DNA of 64,000 bases from positions 186,001 through 250,000 of the forward strand of contig CATWQI010000005.1 of NCBI GenBank assembly GCA_958352885.1. The letters are read 5' to 3'. Under the pieces are notes generated by a model that saw only the letters and a program-made list of their open reading frames with translations, had not been told where the DNA came from and ran no database searches. Position numbers and translations under genes: made by a program. Shown one piece after another: positions 1 through 9,478 of the stretch. The DNA comes from an uncultured Duncaniella sp. GTDB lineage: Bacteria; Bacteroidota; Bacteroidia; Bacteroidales; Muribaculaceae. Each line of letters begins with the position of its first letter. Positions within the stretch are counted from its first letter, which is position 1.

Positions 1-2172
1 ATAGTTATATTTGCTTCGCTCGGTAATCTCATTCTCATAGAAACCTTCATAGTCATGCGCCAGAAGATACGGGAAGATAGGATGGGACGGATTATAGGTC
101 TGAATGGTGACTTTCCCATCATCTCTACGCCTGCCCGCCCTTCCGGCAACCTGCTCAAGCATATTGAATGCTCGCTCCGAAGCCCTGAAGTCAGGGAAAT
201 TTATCAATGTGTCAGCGTTAATCACCCCTACTGTGCTCACGTTGTCAAAGTCAAGGCCTTTGCTAACCATCTGCGTACCTACAAGAATCTGGGCCCTTCC
301 CTTCGAAAAATCATCTATGATATTGTCATAACTATCCTTGCTGCGGGTTGAGTCCAAATCCATTCGGAGGATTTTTGCATCTGGAAAGATAGACTCTACC
401 TCCTCCTCAACTCTCTCTGTTCCATAGCCAAGCACCTCAATACCCGGCTCTTTGCATGCCGGACACACCTCAGGCACTGAGTACGGCGTGCCGCAATAGT
501 GACATATAAGTTTGTCAGAATGGCGGTGATATGTCAGCGACACATCGCAGTTCTGACACTTGGGCACATATCCACAAAGCTTACAACGTGCTATCGGCGC
601 ATATCCCCGGCGATTAAGAAACAATATTGCCTGCCCTCCTGCGCTCAACGATTCATTAACAAGGCGGCGAGTGTGCAGTGAAAATATCCCCTGCACTTCC
701 CCTTTCTTCCTAGCGACAGACATATCCACAATCTCTATTTGCGGGAGTTTCGCACCTTCGTACCTTTCAGTCAGTGACACAAGCCCGAATCTACCTGATT
801 TAGCTTTATAATATGTCTCTATGGCAGGAGTCGCACTCCCGAGCAATGTCTTTGCTCCATGCATACCTGCAAGTACTATTGCGGCGTCTCTGGCATTGTA
901 TCTTGGTGCAGGGTCTTGCTGCTTGTATGCCTGCTCATGCTCCTCATCCACAATGACAAGCCCGAGAGAAGAAAACGGTAAAAAAACTGACGACCTCGCA
1001 CCTATCACAACGCATGGCTCAGATGAATCCAAAAGTTTTTTCCATATATCAACCCTCTCGTTGTCTGAAAATTTTGAATGGTAAATCACCACCTTTTCAC
1101 CGAAAACTCTCTGTAACCTTCCCGTAAGCTGGGTTGTAAGAGCTATCTCCGGAACTAAATACAGAGCCTGCCTGCGCTGTTTCAGCACATAATCTATCAG
1201 GTGGATATACAGCTCTGTCTTACCGCTAGATGTCACTCCGCGGAGCAATGTTATGTCATGTTCAAGCCATGACTTGTGTATCTCTACAAGAGCCTCATTC
1301 TGCTTAGGAGTAAGTTTCGGAAGCTCCCCCTTGACAAGTCCAGAGTATGCGAATCGGCTTATTTCCTTCTTATAAATATCTATAATCCCCTTCTTTGCCA
1401 TTGAGGAAAGCACGGTCGAAGTTACCCCTGATTTTTCCATCAGTTCCGTACGTGTAACTTCAGTCAGTTCATCCTGTCCCAGACGCATAAAACCTGAGAG
1501 TTCTATCAGAGCAAGCAATGCCATTTCTTGTTTAGAACCGTTTCGCACGGAGTCAAACGCAAGATGCAGACTGTCATTGTCCCCCTTTTCTGCAGTAAGC
1601 CGGACATAAATCTCCTTACGCGAGTGATAGCGTTCCACCAGATTCTCAGATATTGCCACGGCTTCTTTATCAAGAAGGGAATTGACTACCGAAGTGATAT
1701 TCGCAAAGCCTGTTTTCTTTTTCAATGACTCTACCGATGTCTTTTTATCGCCTGACAGAAGAGCCTCCATTACAATCGTTTCACGTTCAGTCAGTCTATT
1801 GTCCTCGCTCTCCTCAAAATCAGCGACAACAGAAATAAATGTCTCGCTTTCTATTTTCAATCCTGCCGGGATTGCAGCCTTAAACACTTCTCCGGGCGTA
1901 CACAAATAATAATCCGCAAGCCATTTCCAAAACTTAAGCTGAGGATGCCTGATTATAGGTTTTGTATCAATCGTCATAGCTATCTCCTTCACTTCGTAGC
2001 CCTCAGGTGCTATAGGAGAAAGCGCTGCCACGATTCCGGTATAAAATTTCTTTCTGCCGAAAGGCACAATCACTCTGTGTCCCACTTTCACGGATTCTTC
2101 CATATCAACAGGCACCTTGTATGTAAATGTCCCCTGGATGGGAACCGGTAAAAGGATTTCAGCAAAAATCAT
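1..2172 (-). CDS. priA: primosomal replication restart helicase PriA (3' end beyond window)
   Basis: PriA is a 3'-5' superfamily 2 DNA helicase that reloads the replisome at stalled forks. Translating the minus strand from the ATG at 2172 gives an open frame through to base 1. It reads MIFAEILLPVPIQGTFTYKV, the typical N-terminal 3' DNA-binding start. Further on come a Walker A stretch (RGVTSSGKTE), a DEEH Walker B box (IVDEEHEQAYK), and paired zinc-binding cysteines (CKLCGYVPKCQNC, CHYCG, CPACKE). The helicase C-terminal region with VGTQMVSKGLDF and AGRAGRR follows. The last residues are cut by the window edge; about 724 codons are visible. It is divergent from the RNase P RNA gene. I saw no clear TAnnTTTG box in the short upstream region. 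Confidence 0.95.
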   Translation of the reverse strand, partial: MIFAEILLPVPIQGTFTYKVPVDMEESVKVGHRVIVPFGRKKFYTGIVAALSPIAPEGYEVKEIAMTIDTKPIIRHPQLKFWKWLADYYLCTPGEVFKAAIPAGLKIESETFISVVADFEESEDNRLTERETIVMEALLSGDKKTSVESLKKKTGFANITSVVNSLLDKEAVAISENLVERYHSRKEIYVRLTAEKGDNDSLHLAFDSVRNGSKQEMALLALIELSGFMRLGQDELTEVTRTELMEKSGVTSTVLSSMAKKGIIDIYKKEISRFAYSGLVKGELPKLTPKQNEALVEIHKSWLEHDITLLRGVTSSGKTELYIHLIDYVLKQRRQALYLVPEIALTTQLTGRLQRVFGEKVVIYHSKFSDNERVDIWKKLLDSSEPCVVIGARSSVFLPFSSLGLVIVDEEHEQAYKQQDPAPRYNARDAAIVLAGMHGAKTLLGSATPAIETYYKAKSGRFGLVSLTERYEGAKLPQIEIVDMSVARKKGEVQGIFSLHTRRLVNESLSAGGQAILFLNRRGYAPIARCKLCGYVPKCQNCDVSLTYHRHSDKLICHYCGTPYSVPEVCPACKEPGIEVLGYGTERVEEEVESIFPDAKILRMDLDSTRSKDSYDNIIDDFSKGRAQILVGTQMVSKGLDFDNVSTVGVINADTLINFPDFRASERAFNMLEQVAGRAGRRRDDGKVTIQTYNPSHPIFPYLLAHDYEGFYENEITERSKYNY

Positions 2173-2421
2173 AAGCAATTTTCATAAGCTTATTAACTAA
2201 TACGATTGTTAATCCCCTGCGGGTCAACCAACGAGCATAATATATCACCGTGACTATATTCAACTTTATGCGACGCTGTAATGGCAGGAAATATTAAGTA
2301 AAGGCTGTATAACGTTACCGATTTTTACTACAAAATTTATCAATAATTTTTAAAACAGCCTCTTTGTGTGTAAAAATACAATAAATGCAGCTCAGAAGCA
2401 AGAGAATTAAAATATAATTTG

Positions 2422-2429
2422 TAATTTTG
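2422..2429 (+). promoter_or_regulatory. Bacteroidota -7 box of the RNase P RNA gene
   Basis: TAATTTTG fits the Bacteroidota housekeeping -7 consensus TAnnTTTG. It ends 5 nt before the first base of the P1 helix at 2435, so transcription would start right at the mature 5' end. I could not find a convincing -33 TTTG at the usual 19-21 nt spacing. Confidence 0.7.
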
Positions 2430-2434
2430 TATCC

Positions 2435-2860
2435 GGTAGCAGGACGGTCGTGTCGCTTGCCGATGGGTTAACCGGAGCGGCAAGAGGAAAGTCCGGGCAA
2501 CACAGAGCACCATACTTTCTAACAGTGAGCTGTCGGTGACGGCAGAGTAACGTGACAGAAAATAACAACCTTTATTCCTCATGATAAAGGAAATGGTGAA
2601 AAGGTGGGGTAAGAGCCCACCGGATACCATGGTAACATGGTATGCCGCACGTCTTATGGGTTGCAAGGCCATGTATACCGGCACGTGGATGGTTTCTTCG
2701 AGAATGCCACAATGGGCTGCTCGTCCATCGCCGGGGGGTAGGCTGCTCGAGCGCCGTAGCATAGCGAGGCGCCACTTAGATAAATGACATGACCGCCGCG
2801 GCAACCTTCCTGTGGGAAGAAGTCCCGCGACGACATAACCCGGCTTATAGCCCTGCTACC
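2435..2860 (+). ncRNA. rnpB: RNase P RNA, bacterial type A
   Basis: This is the catalytic RNA of RNase P, which trims tRNA 5' leaders. The 5' end GGTAGCAGG pairs with the 3' end CCTGCTACC to close P1. The universal core GAGGAAAGTCCGGGC is present near 2483, and the partner core ends in a form of the usual ATAACCCGGCTTATAG near 2835-2850. The CACAATGGGCTGC element near 2708 and the GGGTAAGAGCCCACCGG stretch near 2606 are also standard. A run of seven T directly after P1 (2861-2867) makes the 3' end look like an intrinsic terminator. Length is about 426 nt, slightly longer than the E. coli RNA. Several open frames cross this region, including an artificial upstream extension of the GH97 gene. 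Confidence 0.96.
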
Positions 2861-2947
2861 TTTTTTTATTTCAGCTTATTACCACCATTGTTATCCGGGG
2901 GCACCGATTGTCCCGCAATAAACCTACATCATCACCTTATGATTATC

Positions 2948-4924
2948 ATGAATAAAATTTTTCTCTCGATTTCGACATTTATGCTGGCATGCACGGCCTC
3001 TGCGTCAGTCAAAAGTATATCGTCGCCCGACGGCAAGCTCAATGTGGAGTTTGAAATATCGCAGTCCGGCAAATTGACCTATTCTGTTAAATATGACGGA
3101 ATACGTTTTCTCGACGATTCGCCTCTCGGCTTTATAGCAAATACCGGCAATTATTCGGATTCCCTGAATCTTATAAGCTCTGAAGCTAATATAATTGAAA
3201 GAAATTACCGGCTTGACCGTTCTAAAGTCAGCAATGTCGATTACAAAGCCAACGAATTGAGACTTAATCTTGAAAACAAGGATAAGAATCCTGTTACCGT
3301 GGTGTTTCGAGTATCGGACAACGACATAGCATTCCGATACGAAGTACCACGCCAAAACAACGGTGAAACAGGCTCGATAGTCATCGAGAAAGAGATGACC
3401 GGATTCGACTTTCCGTCGCAGACCACCGTATTTCTGACACCGCAGAGCAACCCTATGGTTGACTGGAAGCGTACCAAACCGAGCTATGAAGAAAAATATC
3501 AGTTTGATACACCGATGACACAAAAATCGGAATTCGGTCACGGCTATACTTTCCCCGGGCTTTTCCGCATAGGTGACGACGGTTGGGTCCTACTCAGTGA
3601 AACAGGCGTGGACCGCAGATATTGCGGATCAAGGCTAAGCGACATGACTGCTGACGGATTGTATACAGTGGAATTTCCCATGCCGGAGGAAAACAACGGC
3701 AACGGCACCGTATCTCCCGCATTCTCACTCCCGGGAGCTACCCCTTGGCGCACTGTCACCGTGGCTGACAACCTCGCACCAATTGTGGAGACAACCGCTC
3801 CCTGGGATAATGTCGAACCACGATATATATCCGGTACAAAATACGAATATGGCAAAGGGACCTGGAGCTGGATTGTATGGCAGGACGCGTCAATTAATTT
3901 CGAAGACCAGAAAAAATTCATTGACCTTGCTGCCGATATGGGCTTCAAGTACACACTGATTGACAACTGGTGGGATACCAATATCGGGAAAGACGGTATA
4001 AAGGAACTTGTTGACTATGCCCGAGGCAAGGGTGTTGAAATTTTTCTTTGGTACAGCTCCAGCGGCTACTGGAACGATATAGTACAGGGTCCCGTCAACA
4101 AGATGGATAATCCCATCTCCCGCAAAGAGGAAATGAGATGGATGAAGTCTCTTGGCGTAAAAGGTATCAAAGTCGATTTCTTCGGCGGTGACAAGCAAGA
4201 AACAATGCGACTCTATGAGGACATCCTCTCCGATGCTGACGACAATGGACTAATGGTTATATTCCACGGCTGTACCATACCCCGAGGATGGGAAATGATG
4301 TATCCGAATTATGTCGGCTCAGAGGCTGTGCTGGCATCCGAAAATCTGATTTTCAACCAATATTTCTGCGATGTCGAAGCTCAGAACACCGCCTTACATC
4401 CCTTCTGCCGTAACACCATCGGGAATATGGAATTCGGTGGATGCTTCATGAACCGCCGCCTAAAAAAAGGGAATAAATCAGGTCATATCCGCCGTACTAC
4501 CGACGGGCATGAGCTTGCGACAACCATATTGTTCCAGAACCCTATCCAGAATTTTGCCATTACTCCTGAAAACCTTCTTCCGGAGGGCGAAGGAGGTGCG
4601 CCTGAGATTTCTATGAATTTCCTTCGACGCGTTCCCACCACATGGGATGAAACCAGATTCATAGACGGCTATCCGGGCAGATATGTGGTACTTGCTCGCC
4701 GCCACGGCGACAAATGGTACATTGCAGGCACCAACGCTGAGGATGGAATCAAGAAACTGGAAATGGATTTGTCACGCTTCATTCACGCTGACTCTAAAGT
4801 GGCAATCATACGTGATGACAAAAAAACTCTCGAACCTGTAAGCGAAAGCCTTAAAATTAAAAATCCTGCTAAAGTACCTGTTGAAATTCTTCCGATGGGC
4901 GGATTTGTCATTGAAGTGGAATAA
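2948..4924 (+). CDS. glycoside hydrolase family 97 protein, secreted or periplasmic
   Basis: GH97 enzymes are Bacteroidota alpha-glucosidases or alpha-galactosidases (SusB is the archetype), usually in the periplasm or lipid-anchored. I start at 2948 because MNKIFLSISTFMLACTASAS is a clean signal peptide; the frame stays open upstream to 2789, but that overlaps the RNase P RNA. The order is an N-terminal beta-sandwich (about residues 20-290), a (beta/alpha)8 barrel with DNWWDTN, EIFLWYSS, GIKVDFFGGDKQ, IFHGCTIPRGW and SEAVLASEN, then a small C-terminal beta domain. Asp410 of KVDFF is a candidate nucleophile of the retaining subgroup, but I cannot settle inverting versus retaining by eye. About 658 residues, normal for the family. 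It stands alone, with no SusC/SusD pair next to it, so the substrate is unknown. Confidence 0.9.
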   Translation: MNKIFLSISTFMLACTASASVKSISSPDGKLNVEFEISQSGKLTYSVKYDGIRFLDDSPLGFIANTGNYSDSLNLISSEANIIERNYRLDRSKVSNVDYKANELRLNLENKDKNPVTVVFRVSDNDIAFRYEVPRQNNGETGSIVIEKEMTGFDFPSQTTVFLTPQSNPMVDWKRTKPSYEEKYQFDTPMTQKSEFGHGYTFPGLFRIGDDGWVLLSETGVDRRYCGSRLSDMTADGLYTVEFPMPEENNGNGTVSPAFSLPGATPWRTVTVADNLAPIVETTAPWDNVEPRYISGTKYEYGKGTWSWIVWQDASINFEDQKKFIDLAADMGFKYTLIDNWWDTNIGKDGIKELVDYARGKGVEIFLWYSSSGYWNDIVQGPVNKMDNPISRKEEMRWMKSLGVKGIKVDFFGGDKQETMRLYEDILSDADDNGLMVIFHGCTIPRGWEMMYPNYVGSEAVLASENLIFNQYFCDVEAQNTALHPFCRNTIGNMEFGGCFMNRRLKKGNKSGHIRRTTDGHELATTILFQNPIQNFAITPENLLPEGEGGAPEISMNFLRRVPTTWDETRFIDGYPGRYVVLARRHGDKWYIAGTNAEDGIKKLEMDLSRFIHADSKVAIIRDDKKTLEPVSESLKIKNPAKVPVEILPMGGFVIEVE

Positions 4925-4943
4925 ATAAATCCAAACGATACAT

Positions 4944-4977
4944 GACCGGGCGCAACTGAATTCAGCTGCGCCCGGTT
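4944..4977. terminator. bidirectional hairpin terminator between GH97 and ligA
   Basis: The arms at 4944-4960 and 4961-4977 are near-perfect inverted copies with a core of CCGGGCGCA / TGCGCCCGG. The site lies 20 bp after the GH97 stop and 27 bp after the ligA stop on the other strand, so it can serve both converging genes. There is no long T-run on either side. Confidence 0.65.
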
Positions 4978-5003
4978 ATGTATCGTACCTTGAAGTATTG
5001 TGG

Positions 5004-7019
5004 TTACTTGCCAATCATCGCCAGAAATTCATCCTCTCCAATCACCGGCACTCCAAGTGATTTGGCTTTTTCCAGTTTAGACGGACCCATATTCTCGCCT
5101 GCAAGCACAAATGATGTCTTCTTAGATATTGACCCGGAATTTTTCCCGCCATTCTTCTCTATCAGCTCTTTGTACTCCTCCCTGGAGTGTTTGGCAAACA
5201 CTCCGCTGATTACTATCACCTTACCGGCAAGCAAATCAGTATGGTCACTCATATCGGTCTCAGGCATCGACATCTGCACCCCGGCTTTGCGCAATCGTTC
5301 CACAAGCTCACGATTGGCAGGATATGCAAAATACTCCACAATCGCATCCGCTATTCTTGGTCCTATATCATCGATTGCAACAAGTTCGTCACAACTCATA
5401 GCCATAAGAGTGTCGATATCCCTAACGGCACGTGCAAGCTTCTTGGCGACTGTCTCCCCGACAAACGGAATAGACAGTGCATAAATCACACGGTCAAACG
5501 GAACGTTCTTCGAAGCTTCCACCCCGTCGACAATTCTTTGGGCAGTTCTTGGTCCGACTCGTTCCAACGGCAGCAAATCTTCTGCCTTAAGGTCATACAA
5601 ATCCGCAGTGTTGCGAATCAGCCCGGCATCATACAGTATAGCCGAGTTCTCCTCTCCCACTCCTTCTATGTCCATCATATGACGGCTTACGAAATGCTCT
5701 ATACGTCCTATTATCTGCGGACGGCAACCATACTTGTTAGGACACTGCCACGAAGCCTCGCCGGGTATCCTTATAAGCTCTGTACCGCAATCAGGACAGT
5801 GGGTTATAAACTTGACTGGCTCGGCTCCCTTCTCTCTGGAATCACTATCCACCCCGGTGATTTTAGGTATGATTTCACCCCCCTTCTCCACATACAGCAT
5901 GTCATGTTCATGTATGCCAAGAGACTTGACTATATCCTCGTTATGCAGGGATGCACGCTTGACTATGGTCCCTGACAGCAACACAGGCTCCAGATTGGCA
6001 ACCGGCGTGATAATACCCATGCGCCCGACCTCAAACGACACATACCTGAGTCTGGTCAAGGCTCTCTCCGCCGCAAATTTATAAGCAATCGCCCAGCGTG
6101 GGGACTTCGATGTATATCCGAGATTGAGCTGCTGCTTCAGATTATTGACTTTGAACACCAATCCGTCGGTAGCAACAGGCAAATGTTTTCGCTGCTCATC
6201 CCAATAGGTTATAAAGCTGTCAACCTCCTTAATGCTGTGTAGGAGAGTCATCGCATCACTGACCTTAAATCCCCACTCTCGCGCACGCTGCATGTTCTCA
6301 TAGTGGTTGTCGGCAGGGAGCGTATCGGATATCAGATAGTAAAAATAGGCGTCAAGCCCACGGCGGGACACTTCTGCGGAGTTTTGCATCTTGAGTGTGC
6401 CTGCAGCGGCATTTCTGGGATTGGCAAACAGAGGCTCCTCGTTGAAAGCCCTCTCCTCATTAAGCTTGTCAAAGGCTTTCCACGGCAGCACTATCTCTCC
6501 GCGTATCTCGAACTCATCAGGATACCACTCGCCACCAAGCGTAAGAGGGATGCTTCGTATGGTCTTGATATTGTCTGTCACGTCATCACCTTTCACTCCG
6601 TCTCCACGAGTCACGGCACGCACAAGCCGGCCATTCCTGTAAATCAGCGATATACTGGTGCCGTCAAACTTCATCTCGCCCACAATCGGCACGGAATTGA
6701 GACCGCCCGAGTTGCCGAGCATTTCATCACATCGTTTCACCCACTCGTCCACCTCTCCTACTGAATAGGTGTTGCCAAGGGAAAGCATAGGATGCACATG
6801 CTCCACTTGCCGGAAACCTTTGGTTATATCGGAGCCGACCCTACGGGTTGGAGAAAGTTCATCATCAAATTCAGGATGTTCCTTCTCCAGTTTTTCAAGT
6901 TCCTTCATCAGCATGTCATAATCATAGTCGCTTATGACAGGTGAATTATTGACGTAATATGCATGGTTATGCCTGTTCAGCTCATTGCGTAGCTGCTTGA
7001 TGCGTTCTTCTGCTGACAT
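5004..7019 (-). CDS. ligA: NAD-dependent DNA ligase LigA
   Basis: LigA seals nicks in DNA with NAD+ as adenylate donor. The 671 residues match the usual length. Seen in order: N-terminal Ia domain with the Y-x-x-D pattern (HAYYVNNSPVISDYDYD), adenylation domain with the catalytic Lys117 in GEMKFDG, an OB fold, a Cys4 zinc finger (CPDCG near 408 to CPNKYGC), helix-hairpin-helix repeats (GVGEEN, VGPRTAQRIV, IGPRIADAIV) and a C-terminal BRCT domain (LAGKVIVISGVF to VIGEDEFLAMI). The motif I residue after Lys is Phe where Leu is usual; the Lys and Asp are intact. It converges on the GH97 gene and lies downstream of a glutamine synthetase gene, separated by a terminator, so it is probably transcribed alone. 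Confidence 0.97.
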   Translation of the reverse strand: MSAEERIKQLRNELNRHNHAYYVNNSPVISDYDYDMLMKELEKLEKEHPEFDDELSPTRRVGSDITKGFRQVEHVHPMLSLGNTYSVGEVDEWVKRCDEMLGNSGGLNSVPIVGEMKFDGTSISLIYRNGRLVRAVTRGDGVKGDDVTDNIKTIRSIPLTLGGEWYPDEFEIRGEIVLPWKAFDKLNEERAFNEEPLFANPRNAAAGTLKMQNSAEVSRRGLDAYFYYLISDTLPADNHYENMQRAREWGFKVSDAMTLLHSIKEVDSFITYWDEQRKHLPVATDGLVFKVNNLKQQLNLGYTSKSPRWAIAYKFAAERALTRLRYVSFEVGRMGIITPVANLEPVLLSGTIVKRASLHNEDIVKSLGIHEHDMLYVEKGGEIIPKITGVDSDSREKGAEPVKFITHCPDCGTELIRIPGEASWQCPNKYGCRPQIIGRIEHFVSRHMMDIEGVGEENSAILYDAGLIRNTADLYDLKAEDLLPLERVGPRTAQRIVDGVEASKNVPFDRVIYALSIPFVGETVAKKLARAVRDIDTLMAMSCDELVAIDDIGPRIADAIVEYFAYPANRELVERLRKAGVQMSMPETDMSDHTDLLAGKVIVISGVFAKHSREEYKELIEKNGGKNSGSISKKTSFVLAGENMGPSKLEKAKSLGVPVIGEDEFLAMIGK

Positions 7020-7130
7020 AGAGTATCGTTAGTTTGAATATTGTCTTGACCACACCTTGTACGACTGTGGTTTCATCAATACAAAGTAAGCAAAATTTCA
7101 GCAGATAATCGAATTTTACACCAACAAAAT

Positions 7131-7169
7131 ACCCGGCGGTCAAGGTCGGTAGGACCAAAACCGCCGGGT
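7131..7169 (-). terminator. rho-independent terminator of the glutamine synthetase gene
   Basis: ACCCGGCGGT (7131-7140) pairs exactly with ACCGCCGGGT (7160-7169). Read on the minus strand the stem is followed by ATTTTGTTGG. It lies 21 bp after the glutamine synthetase stop and before ligA, separating the two minus-strand genes. Confidence 0.8.
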
Positions 7170-7190
7170 GATTTCTTAATCAGCACGATA

Positions 7191-8699
7191 TCAACCGCAG
7201 TAGAAGTATTTATTCACAAGCTCCTGCATCTGTTCCGGATTATTATGGAGATATTCGGCAAGATGCTTATCGTCAAACGCATTCAGACGCTTCACGGTAT
7301 CGTCGATCATGGCAGGTGCAAAGACCCCTGCCTCCTCATAATAAGCCCGCTGACGGTCAAGGCATTCCGCTGATTCCACACAGCATGTAGGAAGCGTATT
7401 GAGCGATGCAAGTTTTTCCGCATTTTCGGCAGCATGGATATTGACATCAACATAAGTCCGTTCAGCCACTTCGAGAGCATCTTCCATCTGGAATCCGACT
7501 CTCGCCGCCACACATAGAGCCGCCATAAGCTGATATACATTTGCCGAACAGTCCGGCGAACGCATTTCAAATGTCTGCTTGCCGTAGGTCTCAATCTCAC
7601 ACGGACTATTGGGGTTTGTCTGTACACACATATCCTTACCCGAAGTCCATCCAAGCGGCACACGCACGAGCACTGAACGGTTACGGTCACCCCAGCAGAT
7701 ATTAGTGGGAGCTTCCTGATGGGGCACAAGGCGGAAATATGATGTAGGATTAGCATTGCCGAAAGCCGTAATGGAGGGGGCAAGCGTCATAAGCCCTGCA
7801 ATGACTTTCTTCGCATCGTCGCTTAGCTTCCTGTCCTTGGTCTGGGTCACATTCTTTCCGTCCTTCATCAGACGCATGTGCACATGGAATCCTGAGCCAG
7901 CTTTGCCGACTGTTATTTTAGGAGCAAAGGTGACATTAAGCCCTTCTTTCGCAGCAAGATTGCGTATAACCCATTTCGCAAGCATAAGCTGGTCGGCAGC
8001 CTCAAGTGCGGGATTGGGGAGGAATTCTATCTCATTCTGCTCATATACCATTGACTTCTGGGTGAAATTCCCGACTTCCGAGTGTCCATATTTGATTTGA
8101 CCGCCGGTCGAGGCTATAAGTGACATAGCTTTGGTGCGGAAGTCATTGAACTTGGCAAACGGTGCCGATTCATGATAACCTCTCTGGTCTGTAGCCGGGA
8201 ATGAGCCCGGGTCAGCCGCTATGACATAGAACTCAAGCTCACCCATGCATTCAAATTCCATGCCGGAGACATCCTTGAATGCCTGGCAAGCGCGCTGCAA
8301 CACTCCTCGCGGGTCGCTGTCAAGAGGATTGCCGTCCTTATCAAAGAAACTACACAACATTGACAATGTTGGAATCTCTGCAAACGGGTCCCGGAAAGCT
8401 GTGGCATAACGAGGGATGACATATAAGTCACTTCGTGATGCCTCAATGAAAGGGAAAAGACTTGAACCGTCCACTCTCTCGCCTGTCGACAGTATAGTCT
8501 CAAGATACTCGAGATCATTTATGACAAAATTGAGAGTTTTCAGTCGCCCGTCTGCGGCGGGATACATGAAATTGACCATCTCAATCCCTTCACGGGAGAT
8601 ATATTCTATTATATCCGTGCGGGAAAATTCAGACGCCGGTTTGCGCAGAGTGCTTACGACATGGTTACGGTTCATCGCAAGTTTTTTTTCAGAAAACAT
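7191..8699 (-). CDS. glnA: glutamine synthetase, type I-like
   Basis: Glutamine synthetase joins ammonia to glutamate with ATP. The 502-residue protein carries the GS signatures: GELEFYVI (metal-binding Glu), GHSEVGNFTQKSMVYEQNEIEF, FAPKITVGKAGSGFHVHMRL, ANPTSYFRLVPHQEAP, NRSVLVRVP (ATP and glutamate site Arg) and FEMRSPDCSANVYQLMAA. It is of GSI size, far shorter than the GSIII (GlnN) of other Bacteroidales. The C-terminus shows no NLYDLP-type adenylylation site, so control by adenylylation is unlikely. Two starts are possible, 8699 (MFSEKKLAMNRN) and 8675 (MNRNHVV); neither has a clear upstream signal. A glutamine-synthetase-like gamma-glutamyl ligase is the alternative. Confidence 0.85.
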   Translation of the reverse strand: MFSEKKLAMNRNHVVSTLRKPASEFSRTDIIEYISREGIEMVNFMYPAADGRLKTLNFVINDLEYLETILSTGERVDGSSLFPFIEASRSDLYVIPRYATAFRDPFAEIPTLSMLCSFFDKDGNPLDSDPRGVLQRACQAFKDVSGMEFECMGELEFYVIAADPGSFPATDQRGYHESAPFAKFNDFRTKAMSLIASTGGQIKYGHSEVGNFTQKSMVYEQNEIEFLPNPALEAADQLMLAKWVIRNLAAKEGLNVTFAPKITVGKAGSGFHVHMRLMKDGKNVTQTKDRKLSDDAKKVIAGLMTLAPSITAFGNANPTSYFRLVPHQEAPTNICWGDRNRSVLVRVPLGWTSGKDMCVQTNPNSPCEIETYGKQTFEMRSPDCSANVYQLMAALCVAARVGFQMEDALEVAERTYVDVNIHAAENAEKLASLNTLPTCCVESAECLDRQRAYYEEAGVFAPAMIDDTVKRLNAFDDKHLAEYLHNNPEQMQELVNKYFYCG

Positions 8700-8888
8700 G
8701 GTAATTACTATGATTACAATATCAAAAAACTAAGGTTAACTATGAGATGTTCGCCGATAATCCGTAAAGACTTCCGCAAACATTCCCGCTCAAAATTAGA
8801 GAATAATTTTATCAATCCAAAATATCAAAGCTCAAAAATATTTAAAACGATTTTATTTTATCGCACCTTTCTCATATCCTGCCAGTCT

Positions 8889-8896
8889 TAACTTTG
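8889..8896 (+). promoter_or_regulatory. -7 box for the small basic protein gene
   Basis: TAACTTTG matches TAnnTTTG and lies 32 nt before the ATG at 8929, giving a leader of about 27 nt. No clear -33 box at the standard spacing. Confidence 0.6.
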
Positions 8897-8928
8897 CGAA
8901 TACATTATTCACCCCAAAAACTCATAGC

Positions 8929-9423
8929 ATGACAAAACTATCTGTTAAAGCACAAAAGAGAACGCTCCCGGTATCACGTAAGGCATATGAAAGTTTCATC
9001 GAACGCATGCGCATGACTTTCTGCGTATTACTTAACTGGGACGAGCTATTTGACGAAGCTGTAAATCTGATTGACAGTTACCTTGAAACTCACGTATTCA
9101 CGGCAGCCGGGCAGTCAGTTGAAGTCGCGATTGCCTTTTCCATCCTTATTCCGGAAATTGACAAAGCCTGTGCCCGCTCAGCATCAGCCCGTCTACGGGC
9201 AGCCAAACGCAAAAAGGACAATTCCTCATCCGTATCAACAGAAACGGAATCGGCACTCCCCTCCATATCTCCATCTCCCTCTGTACAGCCTCATATAGAG
9301 CCACCCACAATTCCCAACCAAAACCACACAATCACTAACCGTAAGCAACGCCGTGAAGCCTACCGCAAACACATGCGGGAACTACGTCGTGAAGCACGCA
9401 TAAAAAAACGGGCTGCCACCTGA
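8929..9423 (+). CDS. small basic protein of unknown function, paralogue of 54365-54838
   Basis: I do not recognise a named family. The 164-residue protein has three parts: an N-terminal helical region (about 1-95) with SRKAYESFIERM, DEAVNLIDSYLE and LIPEIDKACARSASARLRAAKRKK; a Ser/Pro-rich low-complexity linker (about 100-135); and a very basic C-terminal tail (NRKQRREAYRKHMRELRREARIKKR), which could bind nucleic acid. A second gene on the other strand at 54365-54838 shares the same order and many of the same residues, so this is a real gene family. There is no signal peptide or membrane segment. It has its own promoter and stands alone between glnA and prfC. Confidence 0.75.
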   Translation: MTKLSVKAQKRTLPVSRKAYESFIERMRMTFCVLLNWDELFDEAVNLIDSYLETHVFTAAGQSVEVAIAFSILIPEIDKACARSASARLRAAKRKKDNSSSVSTETESALPSISPSPSVQPHIEPPTIPNQNHTITNRKQRREAYRKHMRELRREARIKKRAAT

Positions 9424-9478
9424 CTAATCAAGCAACAACCCGATAATACCCTGATTAACAGATAATTACGTAGCTTAA

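Noticed and set aside
2789..2947. Upstream extension of the GH97 frame
   Set aside because: It runs through the 3' part of the RNase P RNA gene; the signal peptide begins at 2948.
3005..3541. Long antisense frames inside GH97, ligA, prfC, sprA and other genes
   Set aside because: They are shadows of clearly conserved genes on the other strand, with no promoter or family likeness of their own.
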